Shown piece after piece: positions 9,275 to 17,929 of a stretch of 30,819 nt of DNA (position 1 is the stretch's first letter; the number at the start of each line of letters is the position of its first letter). The DNA comes from Pseudomonadota bacterium. GTDB taxonomy: Bacteria; Pseudomonadota; Alphaproteobacteria; Rhizobiales; Xanthobacteraceae. The translations under genes and the position numbers were made by a program. The stretch is taken from NCBI GenBank assembly GCA_023388935.1, contig JAEWFG010000073.1:1-30819 (forward strand), written 5' to 3'. The notes below the pieces were generated by a model. It did not search any database. It had not been told where the DNA came from and worked only from the letters and a program-made list of their open reading frames with translations.

Positions 9275-10248
9275 CGGGACTCAGCCGACATCTTGCAATG
9301 AGAAAGGGCAGATTTGAATTCGGCTTGCCAAGCGGCATATAGAGTACCACGTGATGGCTTCATCACATAGAGATCGAACATACCATCGAAGCCCCATACG
9401 AGCGTCATGAACCCGTCCGCAACGGCGCCACGCGCCATATTGCAAAGCGCGGTCTTGATCATGTCCTTGAAGCCATGGCGCAGGCCGAAATGACGACAAG
9501 CATTGAAGGTACGGTTGCGATAGAAATACACCTCACGTCCCTTGCTCGGCACGCGAGTCGCCCCGAAGCGGGTCTGGACGATTGTTGTCTTCGGCTCCGG
9601 ATGATGATGCCGAGCTGCGATTACAGTCGCCACGCGATGTCCTCTACGGATGAGGCGCCGCACGAACTCCACTTCGTCGCCCCAAAGGAACATTTCGCTG
9701 CGCATGGGACCTATGGCCCGCGCAACCGTGCAGCGCACGAGTGTGCCGTTAAAAGGATTTGCCATGTCGAGCAGCAGCCCATCGCGCGCTTCCGATTCCG
9801 CGTCGGCCACCAGGAAGAGTGAGGGCCCCTGATAGCCGGGTGTCTCCTTGATCAAGCCGAAGGCGAGCTGCGCGGGATCAGTTTGGGACAAGACTAGCGA
9901 GTTGGCGAGCGCGAGGTCCGACTCGACGAGCGCCGCCTCCAGTACCTCAAGTGCGCGGTTCTCGGGTATGCCATCATCGTCGAACAGAAAGACCGCATCG
10001 AAGTCGTTGGCGACGGCAAGATCGACAGCCAAACGAAATCCCCCGGCGCCGCCGAGATTAGTTGATGTGTGGATCGGTGTAATCCGCGGGTTACCTAGCG
10101 AGTCGAGGTAGTCCCGGGTCCCGTCCGTTGATGCGTTATTGATGATGAATATCCTGTCCGGCATCCGGGTTTGGGTCGACGCCGCCGCCAGCGCGCCCTT
10201 CAACAATTCGACGCGGTTAAAAGTGACAAGCGCGCAAGCTATGCGCAT
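9268..10248 (-). CDS. Glycosyltransferase family 2, candidate galactofuranosyltransferase
   Basis: A 326-residue GT-A enzyme. The start at 10248 is chosen because MRIACALVTFNRVELL is the usual GT2 N-terminus and because TAATG links it to the flippase stop. Seen: INNASTDGT, TNLGGAGGF, the acidic metal-binding cluster FLFDDDGIP, and WGDEVEFVRRLIRRGH near residue 210. The NLGGAGGF plus DDD pattern is known from GlfT1-type galactofuranosyl- and related rhamnosyltransferases. Overlap with glf makes galactofuranose a reasonable donor, but this is inference from context. It lacks the long C-terminal domain of GlfT2. Confidence 0.87.
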   Translation of the reverse strand: MRIACALVTFNRVELLKGALAAASTQTRMPDRIFIINNASTDGTRDYLDSLGNPRITPIHTSTNLGGAGGFRLAVDLAVANDFDAVFLFDDDGIPENRALEVLEAALVESDLALANSLVLSQTDPAQLAFGLIKETPGYQGPSLFLVADAESEARDGLLLDMANPFNGTLVRCTVARAIGPMRSEMFLWGDEVEFVRRLIRRGHRVATVIAARHHHPEPKTTIVQTRFGATRVPSKGREVYFYRNRTFNACRHFGLRHGFKDMIKTALCNMARGAVADGFMTLVWGFDGMFDLYVMKPSRGTLYAAWQAEFKSALSHCKMSAESRC

Positions 10249-11780
10249 TATGCAACTCCTTCGTCTGGGACGACGGTCGCGCTTACGGAACGTTCCCTGA
10301 CCAATTCCCGCCAATAGGGCAGGAGCCGATTGCGCATCAAAACGAAAGCCGACAGCACGACGGCTCCATACAGAAAAGACGAGGCCAGCCACGACCAGAG
10401 CAGCTCACCATGCAACGGCACGGCGAGCTCGACCAAAACTAGACCTGCTATCGTAGCCGACATGCCCGGCAATAACGACGCCAAAATCCTTCGGATGCTC
10501 AACTGGGCTCTCTTTGCCGCAACACCAAGGAACCACGCGGCGACAAAAAAACCGGTTAGGACATAGGCTTCTACCAGAGCCATGAGACCAAACGGTAAGG
10601 ATACGACAAACACGACTAACGTGAGGCCGCTGCCGATCATGCCCGTCCAGAACTGCAGCCTCGCCTCGCCTTTCGCCATGAGGATAACGCCATTGTAGGC
10701 GGCGATCGCCTGCACGGCTCCGAGCGGCGCGAGCCACGACACGATGGACGGAATCGAATGCCACTTCGGAGACATGAACGTAGTTAAAGGGTATTGAAGC
10801 CCGAAAACGAAGTAGCCCATCGCCGGAAAGCTCAGAGCGGCGGTAATAGCGCACGTCGCGCACACTGTGCTTTCGAAGGGACCCGGCTCATTGCGATGGC
10901 GGCTCAGCGTTGCCAAGAGCACCGAACTTGCTGGCCACGCAATGATCATCAAGGGGACAAGCATGAACTGATATGCTAGGCCGAAGAGCCCGACCTGCGT
11001 TGCACCGAGCCAGATACCGATCAGGATATTTTGCCCGTTTCGCGCGGCAAAGTTAATGATATTGGCTAGCATCACCCAACCACCAAAAGAGAGCATTGGC
11101 GCGAGCGCCCGCCACCTCCAGTTAAGAACGAATGCGTCGCGGGCGAAATGTAAGAACAGAACCATCCGCAGCATCTGCATCAGACCATTGTAGAGCACGA
11201 TCGCCCACACACCGGCGCCATGGAAGACTGCGCCCACACTCACGAATGCCGATATACTGACGGCGCCCCCCTCGATACGAGCGATCAGCGGATATTCGAG
11301 CTGACGCTCGAGCAGGGCACGGGGCGGGGTGGCGACAATCGAAAGTACCACGACTCCGGACATGGCCATCATGATCGGTTGCAGCCCTACAAGTCCTGTG
11401 GCCGATTGAATCGTCAACGAGGCCAGAGCCAAGATGGTGGCAGAGACGGCGCCTACGGTCAGGACCAGACTAATGACGCTGCCCGCCTGCTGCTTCGTCA
11501 GGTCGGAATGCCGAACGATCGAGCTCGACAGCCCGAGATCGGTCAACATCGAAATGAAAGTGATGAACGGCATAGTGAACACGACCAAGCCGTATTCGCT
11601 CGGCGAGATAAAGCCAGCGAGCACAATGTTCATCAGGAACTGGATGGCAGACCGAAAAAGGTTGAGCCCGCCCATCGAGGCAATATTTCTCAGCAACATT
11701 GGCCCATCTGCGGTTCGCGAGGAAAAAGACCGCTCAAGGCGACCTCCGAGTGCGATCTCTGACGTATCCTTAAGGATCAT
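10248..11780 (-). CDS. Polysaccharide flippase of the Wzx/MOP superfamily
   Basis: A 510-residue, very hydrophobic protein with about 12-14 transmembrane segments, starting LRNIASMGGLNLFRSAIQFL and containing ISPSEYGLVVFTMPFITFIS, which matches the WzxC/RfbX type of repeat-unit flippases. These move undecaprenyl-linked oligosaccharide from the cytoplasmic to the periplasmic side. It lies 57 bases downstream of hldE, and its stop overlaps the GT2 start by one base. Its presence argues for Wzx/Wzy-type assembly rather than an ABC export route, although no Wzy is seen here. Confidence 0.9.
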   Translation of the reverse strand: MILKDTSEIALGGRLERSFSSRTADGPMLLRNIASMGGLNLFRSAIQFLMNIVLAGFISPSEYGLVVFTMPFITFISMLTDLGLSSSIVRHSDLTKQQAGSVISLVLTVGAVSATILALASLTIQSATGLVGLQPIMMAMSGVVVLSIVATPPRALLERQLEYPLIARIEGGAVSISAFVSVGAVFHGAGVWAIVLYNGLMQMLRMVLFLHFARDAFVLNWRWRALAPMLSFGGWVMLANIINFAARNGQNILIGIWLGATQVGLFGLAYQFMLVPLMIIAWPASSVLLATLSRHRNEPGPFESTVCATCAITAALSFPAMGYFVFGLQYPLTTFMSPKWHSIPSIVSWLAPLGAVQAIAAYNGVILMAKGEARLQFWTGMIGSGLTLVVFVVSLPFGLMALVEAYVLTGFFVAAWFLGVAAKRAQLSIRRILASLLPGMSATIAGLVLVELAVPLHGELLWSWLASSFLYGAVVLSAFVLMRNRLLPYWRELVRERSVSATVVPDEGVA

Positions 11781-11837
11781 TCACAATGTACCGAATTGGG
11801 CATCCGCTAACGCAATCGAGAGTACGCATCTGCTCGA

Positions 11838-13310
11838 TCACGCTCGCTTTTCCTGCGCCCGCCTCACTAACGAAGTTGTACTGTGCCCATGCAGAATGTC
11901 CACCAAGACGACATCTCCCCCATACGCCGCAACGATCTCGTGACCGACGACCTGTTCCCGCGTGTAGTCGCCGCCCTTTACCAGGACTCTCGGCCGGATC
12001 TTTGAGATCAAATCCAGGGGCGTGTCCTCATCGAAGATCACGACCAAATCCACCGCCTCGAGCACGGCGAGGACCTCCGCTCGCGCTTTCTCCTCCTGAA
12101 CCGGTCGCTCAGGTCCCTTCAGCCGGCGCACAGAGGCGTCGCTGTTGAGACCAACGATAAGCCTGTCGCACGCCGCACGCGCCTGCGTCAGCACCCGAAC
12201 GTGACCCGGATGGAGAATATCAAAGCAACCATTGGTGAAACCGACGCGCTGCCCTTCTTTTTGCCATTCCTCGAGCCGGGCAGCAAGCATATCGGCACTC
12301 ATTACAATCTTCTGCTCGGCTGCGAGGGAGGCGGCGGGCAACAACTTCTGCCGCAGCTCCCCTAACGACACTGTTGCGGTTCCAGGCTTGCTCACCGCAA
12401 CCGCGGCGGCAGCCGTGGCACAGCGAAGCGCGTCTTCCCAATCCGCCTTGGCTCCAAGGGCGATGGCGACCACGGCGGCGACAGTGTCGCCCGCTCCCGA
12501 AACATCGCGAACCTTGGACGGCAGCGCCGGAACATTAAATAGGTCACCATTGCGATGAGCAAGCGTCATTCCGTCCTCACTTCGCGTCACTAGAACCGCC
12601 TCGGCATCGGCCGTCCGCAGCGCCTCGATGGATGCCTCGGCAATGTCGTCAGCAGATATGATGCGGCGGCGCGTCGCTTCGGAGAACTCCTTGCGGTTCG
12701 GTGTGAGCAGGGTCGCGCCGCGATAGAATGCGAAGTTGGCGTTCTTCGGATCGACTACCACGGGCTTGCGGAGTTGACGAGCTCTATCAATGACGTGACG
12801 AACGACACGCTCCGTCAACACCCCCTTCGCATAGTCTGACAACAGCACGACGTCGGCACGCGGAAGCGCTGCTACTGCTGCATTGATAAGCTGCTGCTCG
12901 ATCAGCCCCGACGCAGGGACAGTGCGCTCAGCATCAGCACGCAGCATGTGCGTCGAGAAATGCTCAGAGACGTAACGCGTCTTGCGGGTCGTTGGACGTT
13001 CACGATCGACGACGAGCATCGCCTCGATCAGAGGATCATCCGAGAACTCCCCTTTCAGACAACTCCCCGTAATATCGTCGCCAATCAGGCTGATGAAGAT
13101 ACAGTGCGCACCGAGGGAAGTTACATTGCGCGCAACGTTGCCAGCTCCACCGATGTTGGTTTCGCTGCGTCGGACGGTCAGCACGGGTACGGGGGCCTCC
13201 GGCGAGATACGTGAGACTTCGCCGTAGACGAACTCATCCAACATCAGATCGCCAATGCACAATACGGTCTGCCGGACGATTGCCTTCAAGAGCAGGTCAA
13301 AATTGAGCAT
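11838..13310 (-). CDS. hldE: Bifunctional heptose-7-phosphate kinase / heptose-1-phosphate adenylyltransferase
   Basis: HldE (RfaE) catalyses two steps of ADP-heptose synthesis: phosphorylation of heptose 7-phosphate and adenylation of heptose 1-phosphate. The N-terminal PfkB-type kinase domain (about 1-325) has NIGGAGNVARN near residue 52, VVDPKN near 185, and the catalytic GAGDT near 272. The C-terminal nucleotidyltransferase domain has TNGCFDILHPGHV near 359 and KGPERPVQ. At 490 residues the length is normal. AGGA lies upstream of the ATG. It is separated from the broken hldD by 20 bases and is followed by the flippase. No lesions are seen. Confidence 0.97.
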   Translation of the reverse strand: MLNFDLLLKAIVRQTVLCIGDLMLDEFVYGEVSRISPEAPVPVLTVRRSETNIGGAGNVARNVTSLGAHCIFISLIGDDITGSCLKGEFSDDPLIEAMLVVDRERPTTRKTRYVSEHFSTHMLRADAERTVPASGLIEQQLINAAVAALPRADVVLLSDYAKGVLTERVVRHVIDRARQLRKPVVVDPKNANFAFYRGATLLTPNRKEFSEATRRRIISADDIAEASIEALRTADAEAVLVTRSEDGMTLAHRNGDLFNVPALPSKVRDVSGAGDTVAAVVAIALGAKADWEDALRCATAAAAVAVSKPGTATVSLGELRQKLLPAASLAAEQKIVMSADMLAARLEEWQKEGQRVGFTNGCFDILHPGHVRVLTQARAACDRLIVGLNSDASVRRLKGPERPVQEEKARAEVLAVLEAVDLVVIFDEDTPLDLISKIRPRVLVKGGDYTREQVVGHEIVAAYGGDVVLVDILHGHSTTSLVRRAQEKRA

Positions 13311-13330
13311 CTATCCGTCCTGTTGAGCGA

Positions 13331-14295
13331 TTAGCGATAGCGATCCGGTTGATTAAGAAAGCTTCCTATATAGGCCGAAACAGCATCTTCCAGCGAGGCA
13401 AAGCAACCGTTGTACCCAGCAGCAAGCAATCTCTCGGTCGACGCCGCGTGAAGTATTGATAGCTGTCGCGTATCTGGAACGGCATGTCGACGTCTTCGAT
13501 TCTTGGACTAGTGCCCAACGCCTCGTGGCCGAGACGATCAGATCACGAAAGCTCCGTGCCCTCCCCGTCCCGACGTTGAATATTCCACTCACGCGGCCTG
13601 AGGCCAGCAGCCACATGATGACGCGCACGACATCGTCGACGTAGATGAAGTCGCGGCGCTGATCGCCATCGGCGATCCCCTCGCGGTAAGATTTAGAAAG
13701 CCGAACTGCATTTCCCGACCTCATGTCATCGAACCGGCGCGCTAACACACCCATCATCGAGCCCTTGTGGTATTCGTTTGGACCGAAAACGTTGAAGAAC
13801 TTCAGGCCCGCCGATTGCGGCGGCATACTCGCGCCTTTTTGCAAGCCGCTCGAGGATCAGCAGGTCAAATAGGTGCTTACTCCAGCCATAGAGGTTCATC
13901 GGCCGCAGCCTTTTGAGCGCATCGATCGACGCATCATCCACGAACCCTTGGTCACCCTCACCATAGGTCGCTGCCGAGGAGACGTATATGAACGGGGTTG
14001 CATGCACCGTGCACCAGTCCAGCAACCGGCTGGAGAAACGGAAATTGGTCTCAATCACCAAGTCTCCATCAGTAGCGATTGTCTCCGATATCGCGCCCAT
14101 GTGGATTACCGCATCGAGTTTCCTGTCTTCGAGCCACGCGGACAGCTCCGTGGGCGGCACGACATCGGCGAGCTGGCGTTTGGCGAGGTTGCGCCACTTC
14201 CCGTCGCTGCCAAGAAAATCGCACACAGCCACGTCATTCAGCGCGGCCACGAGGTTGGAACCAATAAAGCCGGCGCCTCCCGTTACCAGAAGCAT
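13331..14295 (-). pseudogene. hldD: ADP-glyceromanno-heptose 6-epimerase, three frameshifts
   Basis: HldD inverts C6 of ADP-D,D-heptose to give ADP-L,D-heptose. The N-terminal frame from 14295 reads LLVTGGAGFIGSNL, then YVSSAATYGEG and MNLYGWSKHLFDL (Tyr and Lys of the SDR active site). Near 13824 the frame shifts to PPQSAGLKFFNVFGPNEYHK and later REGIADGDQRRDFIYVDDVV. Near 13522 it shifts again (ALGTSPRIEDVDMPFQIRDS), and near 13445 a third time, ending LNQPDRYR and a TAA at 13331. All parts of a normal-length protein are present. The last two breaks look like loss of one G before GCG. The start has GAGGG upstream. A consensus error is possible, since the neighbours hldE and gmhA are intact. 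Confidence 0.85.
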
Positions 14296-14744
14296 TCAAA
14301 TATCCCTCGAAGTCTTCTCCTAGCCTGCCCGATTATCGAGATGCGAAAATGACAGGAGCAAGAACTGCGCCTATTGCGACTGGGCGTCGCTGATTTTCCA
14401 ACATACGGCTAAGGAAAATTCCTGACACTGAGCGTCTTAAGTGAGCACCATTGGTTCTCAATTTAGCCTATATGCTTGCTTTTAGTGCGTTGGTTGCCTC
14501 GTTTGAAGCAACTGCATCAGGATTGACGCCAAATGCAGCAATGGAGTTAATCCCTAGACACGGGCTACGGCCGGCAATGCCACCGACCTGATCGGCCACA
14601 CACGACTAACGGCACTGACGACATGGACCACCCATTTGCGGTGAATGATGAATCGAGGCATTGTCGCAGTTCTCATTTAGTTCAATGCTAGCCGGTATAT
14701 CATGGATATGACCGCCGATGTCTCGTTAACTCTGGGGGAACGTC
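14296..14744. promoter_or_regulatory. Divergent intergenic region between hldD and gmhA
   Basis: This gap of about 450 bases separates the minus-strand hldD-to-glf operon from gmhA on the plus strand. It is richer in A and T than the flanking genes and has no credible reading frame. It presumably holds the promoters of both units. I see no confident -35/-10 pair, RNA gene or operator repeat. Confidence 0.4.
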
Positions 14745-15344
14745 GTGACCTTGTTCCAAGATCGAATTTCAGCCCATTTCCAGAGCTCGACGGAGGGTCT
14801 TACTCGCACGGTACAAAGTCCTGAGTTGCTGAAGACGCTGCATGCTATCGCGAGCGCTATCGCGTTCGCTCTGAAGTCCCGCAATAAGCTGTTGCTGATC
14901 GGTAATGGCGGGAGCGCGGCGGATGCGCAGCATATCGCCGCCGAAATCATTGGCCGGTACAAACGAGAACGGCCCGCCTGGCCCGCGATCGCTTTGACGA
15001 CCGACACATCAGCCCTCACGGCGATCTCGAACGACTACAGCTACAACCAAGTCTTTGCCCGCCAGGTCGAAGGTCTTGGACAACCAGGTGATGTGCTACT
15101 CGGCCTCACGACGTCGGGAAAATCAGCAAATATCCTTGCGGCTTTGAAGACTGCGCGAAGCAACGGCTTGGTCACTGTGGGCTTCACCGGAGCAAAGGGA
15201 GAGGGCATGCGAGCCTTCTGCGACCACGTCATGATAGCACCAACGGAGGACACGCCGGTGATACAGCAGATCCACCTGATGTCGGCGCATGGGATCTGTG
15301 ACCAGATTGAGCACATGCTGACGGCTGAGGCCCCGAAACCCTGA
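14745..15344 (+). CDS. gmhA: Sedoheptulose-7-phosphate isomerase
   Basis: GmhA converts sedoheptulose 7-phosphate to heptose 7-phosphate, the first step of ADP-heptose synthesis. The 199-residue protein is a single SIS domain with IGNGGSAADAQHIAAEIIGR near residue 52 (His and Glu of the active site), ISNDYSYNQVF, LTTSGKSANI near 121 and QIHLMSAHGICDQIE with the catalytic histidine. The GTG at 14745 follows a GGGGGAA ribosome binding site. It is the only plus-strand gene of the heptose module and converges on the GT9 gene. GmhB is not in this window. Confidence 0.96.
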   Translation: MTLFQDRISAHFQSSTEGLTRTVQSPELLKTLHAIASAIAFALKSRNKLLLIGNGGSAADAQHIAAEIIGRYKRERPAWPAIALTTDTSALTAISNDYSYNQVFARQVEGLGQPGDVLLGLTTSGKSANILAALKTARSNGLVTVGFTGAKGEGMRAFCDHVMIAPTEDTPVIQQIHLMSAHGICDQIEHMLTAEAPKP

Positions 15345-15363
15345 GACGAAATGGGACATGGCG

Positions 15364-16539
15364 TCAGGAGGTCGCCGATCGCCATCTCTGCTCGGGCGCA
15401 GACGCATCGTCCGGCGCAAGGTCGCCTTTCTGGGGATCGCGCGCTTCGGAAAGCCTCGCGGCAACGGCGGCCTCAACGGCATCGACAGAAATCGTCGCCA
15501 TGATTTCGTCTTGTTGCGGATGACTTTCGAAACCGAAGTGAATGTAGCCCGCCGCTGGGTGTGACGAGTCGATACCTGTCGCGCGGCGATTGCATGCGCC
15601 CCACCGCGCAAAACGTGTTGGCCCGTGAAGACACACGACGGACGCATTCAGCGCGGCAGCGAGATGAGCAACTCCAGTATCGACGGTGATGAGCAGCTTC
15701 ACCCGGTTCAGAACGTAGGCTAATTCCGGAAGGCTGAGGACGCCAGCGAGCGAGAACGCATTCTCGCTCGGCACAATCGCTGCACTGAGGATCGCATCGA
15801 TGGTGAAATGATCTGCCTGCGTGCCAGTAAATGCGACGATGAGCCCCTTGCCGGTCAACCGACGGACCAATTCTGCCCAGCGCTCCTCCGGCCAAGATTT
15901 CGGTTTTGCCGCGGATCCTCCGGGCGTGGCATGCATTAGCACCAGCTTGTCATAAGGCAGCGACTTCGATGGCGCACGATCCACTTGGCGGATCGCGAGC
16001 TGGTATGCCTCGAGAGGACCGAAAAGCTCCGCCATCTCGCGATGATTGGCGATCTCGTGACGATCCTCGCGATAGGGTACGGCGACGTCGAAGGCCCGAT
16101 GAATGCCTTGTCCCCTGGAACGGAAGCCGAAGGTTGCCTTCGCACCTGACAACGCGGTCAACAGCGCTGTCAGTCGGGTCCACGGTGCAGAATTGATCAA
16201 TATATCGAGCTTGGTATTCCTGAGTTCCCTCAGTGCCGCGCGCGGATGGGTAAAATCGCAGCGGTGACTAATCACATCAGTCAATAGAAGTTGTACGGCG
16301 CCTCCGTTGAAAGCACTATGGAAGACGTGGATCTCTGCTTCCGGATATCGTCTATGCAGATGAGCCACCAGACCGGAGACCAGGAACATATCGCCAATCG
16401 CTGAAGGCTGTATCAGGCCAATCCGCGCGACCTGGCGCGGCAACTCGCGGCGGCGTTTCCGCATCAGTCCGATCGCGTGAATCGCCGGGATCCCGAGATA
16501 CCTGTCCAACGATCTCTGGAGTCTACTTGAGCGTGCCAC
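15364..16539 (-). CDS. Glycosyltransferase family 9, ADP-heptose:LPS heptosyltransferase-like
   Basis: A 391-residue GT-B enzyme of the WaaC/WaaF family, which transfers heptose from ADP-heptose. Typical blocks: RIGLIQPSAIGDMFLVSGLV near residue 38, HATPGGSAAKPKSWPEERWA, where heptosyltransferases keep a phosphate-binding loop, and TVDTGVAHLAAALNASVVCL with HGPT near the end. Its neighbours gmhA and hldE support heptose as the donor. The acceptor may be lipid A-core or the repeat unit of this polysaccharide. The final 30 residues are hydrophilic and poorly conserved. The opposing gene gmhA ends 20 bases away. Confidence 0.9.
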   Translation of the reverse strand: MARSSRLQRSLDRYLGIPAIHAIGLMRKRRRELPRQVARIGLIQPSAIGDMFLVSGLVAHLHRRYPEAEIHVFHSAFNGGAVQLLLTDVISHRCDFTHPRAALRELRNTKLDILINSAPWTRLTALLTALSGAKATFGFRSRGQGIHRAFDVAVPYREDRHEIANHREMAELFGPLEAYQLAIRQVDRAPSKSLPYDKLVLMHATPGGSAAKPKSWPEERWAELVRRLTGKGLIVAFTGTQADHFTIDAILSAAIVPSENAFSLAGVLSLPELAYVLNRVKLLITVDTGVAHLAAALNASVVCLHGPTRFARWGACNRRATGIDSSHPAAGYIHFGFESHPQQDEIMATISVDAVEAAVAARLSEARDPQKGDLAPDDASAPEQRWRSATS

Positions 16540-16963
16540 TATGATGACCCCGCCGATACAACCGCCGGGTTCATTTGATGTATCGCAAAATGGCTAGCTA
16601 GTGACGGCCCCTGCCGGAAAGTGTTTAAAATTGCGAATTGGCGCCGGCCTTTATGACTGTAACGTCTTTTGAGCTACGTCGGACATTCGACCGGCGGGAG
16701 TCCTCACACCTGCCTCCCTGTGCCGCGCTCTGCCTCGCCTGAGTCAACTCTGAGCTCTGAAAAGTCACGAACCCGAACCTTCTGATCCATTCAGATCATA
16801 TTAATCTTCGATCAACGGTGCGCGAGGTCTTGGAATCGTTTGCACCAAGCAAGGTATATGGACAAAAACAGTGTGAGACGGGAGCGATGTTTGGAAATTT
16901 CGGGTAAGTATTGCTTACTGATCTTACCTGCCGCCCGAAGGTGCCAATTTGAGGATTCGGCCA
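16540..16963. promoter_or_regulatory. Divergent intergenic region
   Basis: About 420 bases between the minus-strand GT9 gene and a plus-strand group of secreted proteins. The stretch is AT-rich around 16620-16650 and 16780-16860. Short frames inside it have no recognisable content. It should contain the promoter of the 16964 group; no specific site is assigned. Confidence 0.4.
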
Positions 16964-17419
16964 ATGCAGATTCTACCTACTCGAGTGACACTCGGGTTCA
17001 TCGTCGCTGGCGTACTGAGCGCGCTGCATGCACCTAGTGCGTTGGGACAGATGAGTCAGGAAGTGCTTGGGGCCCCTCCCATCGTTGGCGGAACCGGGGG
17101 GCTTGCCTTTCCCAACAGCGACGACAAACCCCGCTTCGGCCTCCCGCCAAATCAGCACAAGACCGTTACCGGAAAACCCTGTGTTGAAATCAACGGGATG
17201 GTTCGAGCGCAGATTGTGAACCCCAATACGAACGAGCACGTGTTAATAATCGCTAACGGTTGCAGTTATCCTATCGGCCTGAAGGTTTGTTACTATCAGT
17301 CGACAACTTGCATCAAGACAACCGCTGCGCGCTATTCGAGGCGACAGCAGACGCTCGGATTTGCGTCCGACAAGGATTTTCGGTTCTCCTATACGGAGGA
17401 TTTCAATTTGACCAACTGA
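16964..17419 (+). CDS. Secreted hypothetical protein with four cysteines
   Basis: A 151-residue protein of unknown function. The start at 16964 gives a clear signal peptide (LGFIVAGVLSALHAPSALG, cleavage near residue 28) and has GAGG about eight bases upstream; a TTG at 16949 is less likely. The mature part is Gly/Pro-rich at first (PPIVGGTGG), then has PCVEINGMVRAQIVNPNTNE and four Cys in PCVEI, NGCSYP, KVCYY and TTCIK, probably two disulfides. It looks like a periplasmic or exported protein. It is followed within six bases by a broken substrate-binding protein gene, so they were probably co-transcribed. Confidence 0.75.
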   Translation: MQILPTRVTLGFIVAGVLSALHAPSALGQMSQEVLGAPPIVGGTGGLAFPNSDDKPRFGLPPNQHKTVTGKPCVEINGMVRAQIVNPNTNEHVLIIANGCSYPIGLKVCYYQSTTCIKTTAARYSRRQQTLGFASDKDFRFSYTEDFNLTN

Positions 17420-17425
17420 GTTCGA

Positions 17426-17929
17426 ATGTTCGCTCCTTTCACAAAACGCGTTCCTACGACTCGAATTCTGGTCTGGTCGTCGATCGTTTGTACGGCGGCC
17501 CTCGCTTTATTTTCGCGTCCTCCATTGCTCGTTCCGAGAGTCCGGAGCGGGTCTCCGTTGTTCTCCAGTTCGCCGGACCGCCAGGGATATCTCGCTTGCC
17601 GGCGCTGTCGTCGCATCCAGAAGGGGCTTTTTTGCTCAACAACGGCTTTCGGTACGGCTTGAAAGCGTCGGGACTGGCGATGCTCATTCAAGCGATCCTG
17701 CCATCGTTGTTCGCATCCAGGATGCTCATGACTTTCTCGTTGCCCGAGCCGCAGGAGCCGACCTAGTGGCGATCGCCGGCAACTATGGTCCGGTGGCGTT
17801 CCTTTTTCGACGGAACCGAAACATTCGGTCCGAACAGGACCTTGCGGGAAAGTCGATCGGTTATGATCCGGTGTCCGATACTTGCCTTATTTTCGATTGG
17901 TTTCTTTCGAAGAACTCGATCGCAAGATC
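17426..17929 (+). pseudogene. ABC-type substrate-binding protein, 5' part, frameshifted and cut by IS66
   Basis: The frame from the ATG at 17426 gives a signal peptide (RILVWSSIVCTAALALFS). The reading then passes to a second frame (SESPERVSVVLQFAG, about 17530-17575) and to a third from about 17577 (RDISLAGAVVASRRGFFAQQ, later GADLVAIAGNYGPVAFLF, EQDLAGKSIGY and FDWFLSKNSI). Reading across the breaks yields an NMT1/THI5-like or SsuA-like periplasmic binding protein, normally the ligand-binding subunit of an ABC importer. At 17930 the frame runs into an IS66 end. The 3' part resumes at about 19453. No cognate permease or ATPase is in the window, and the ligand cannot be guessed. Confidence 0.7.

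Noticed and set aside
17260..17766. A 168-codon plus-strand frame
   Set aside because: It begins inside the intact secreted protein. Only a short middle stretch (SESPERVSVVLQFAG) belongs to the binding protein, as one of its three frames.
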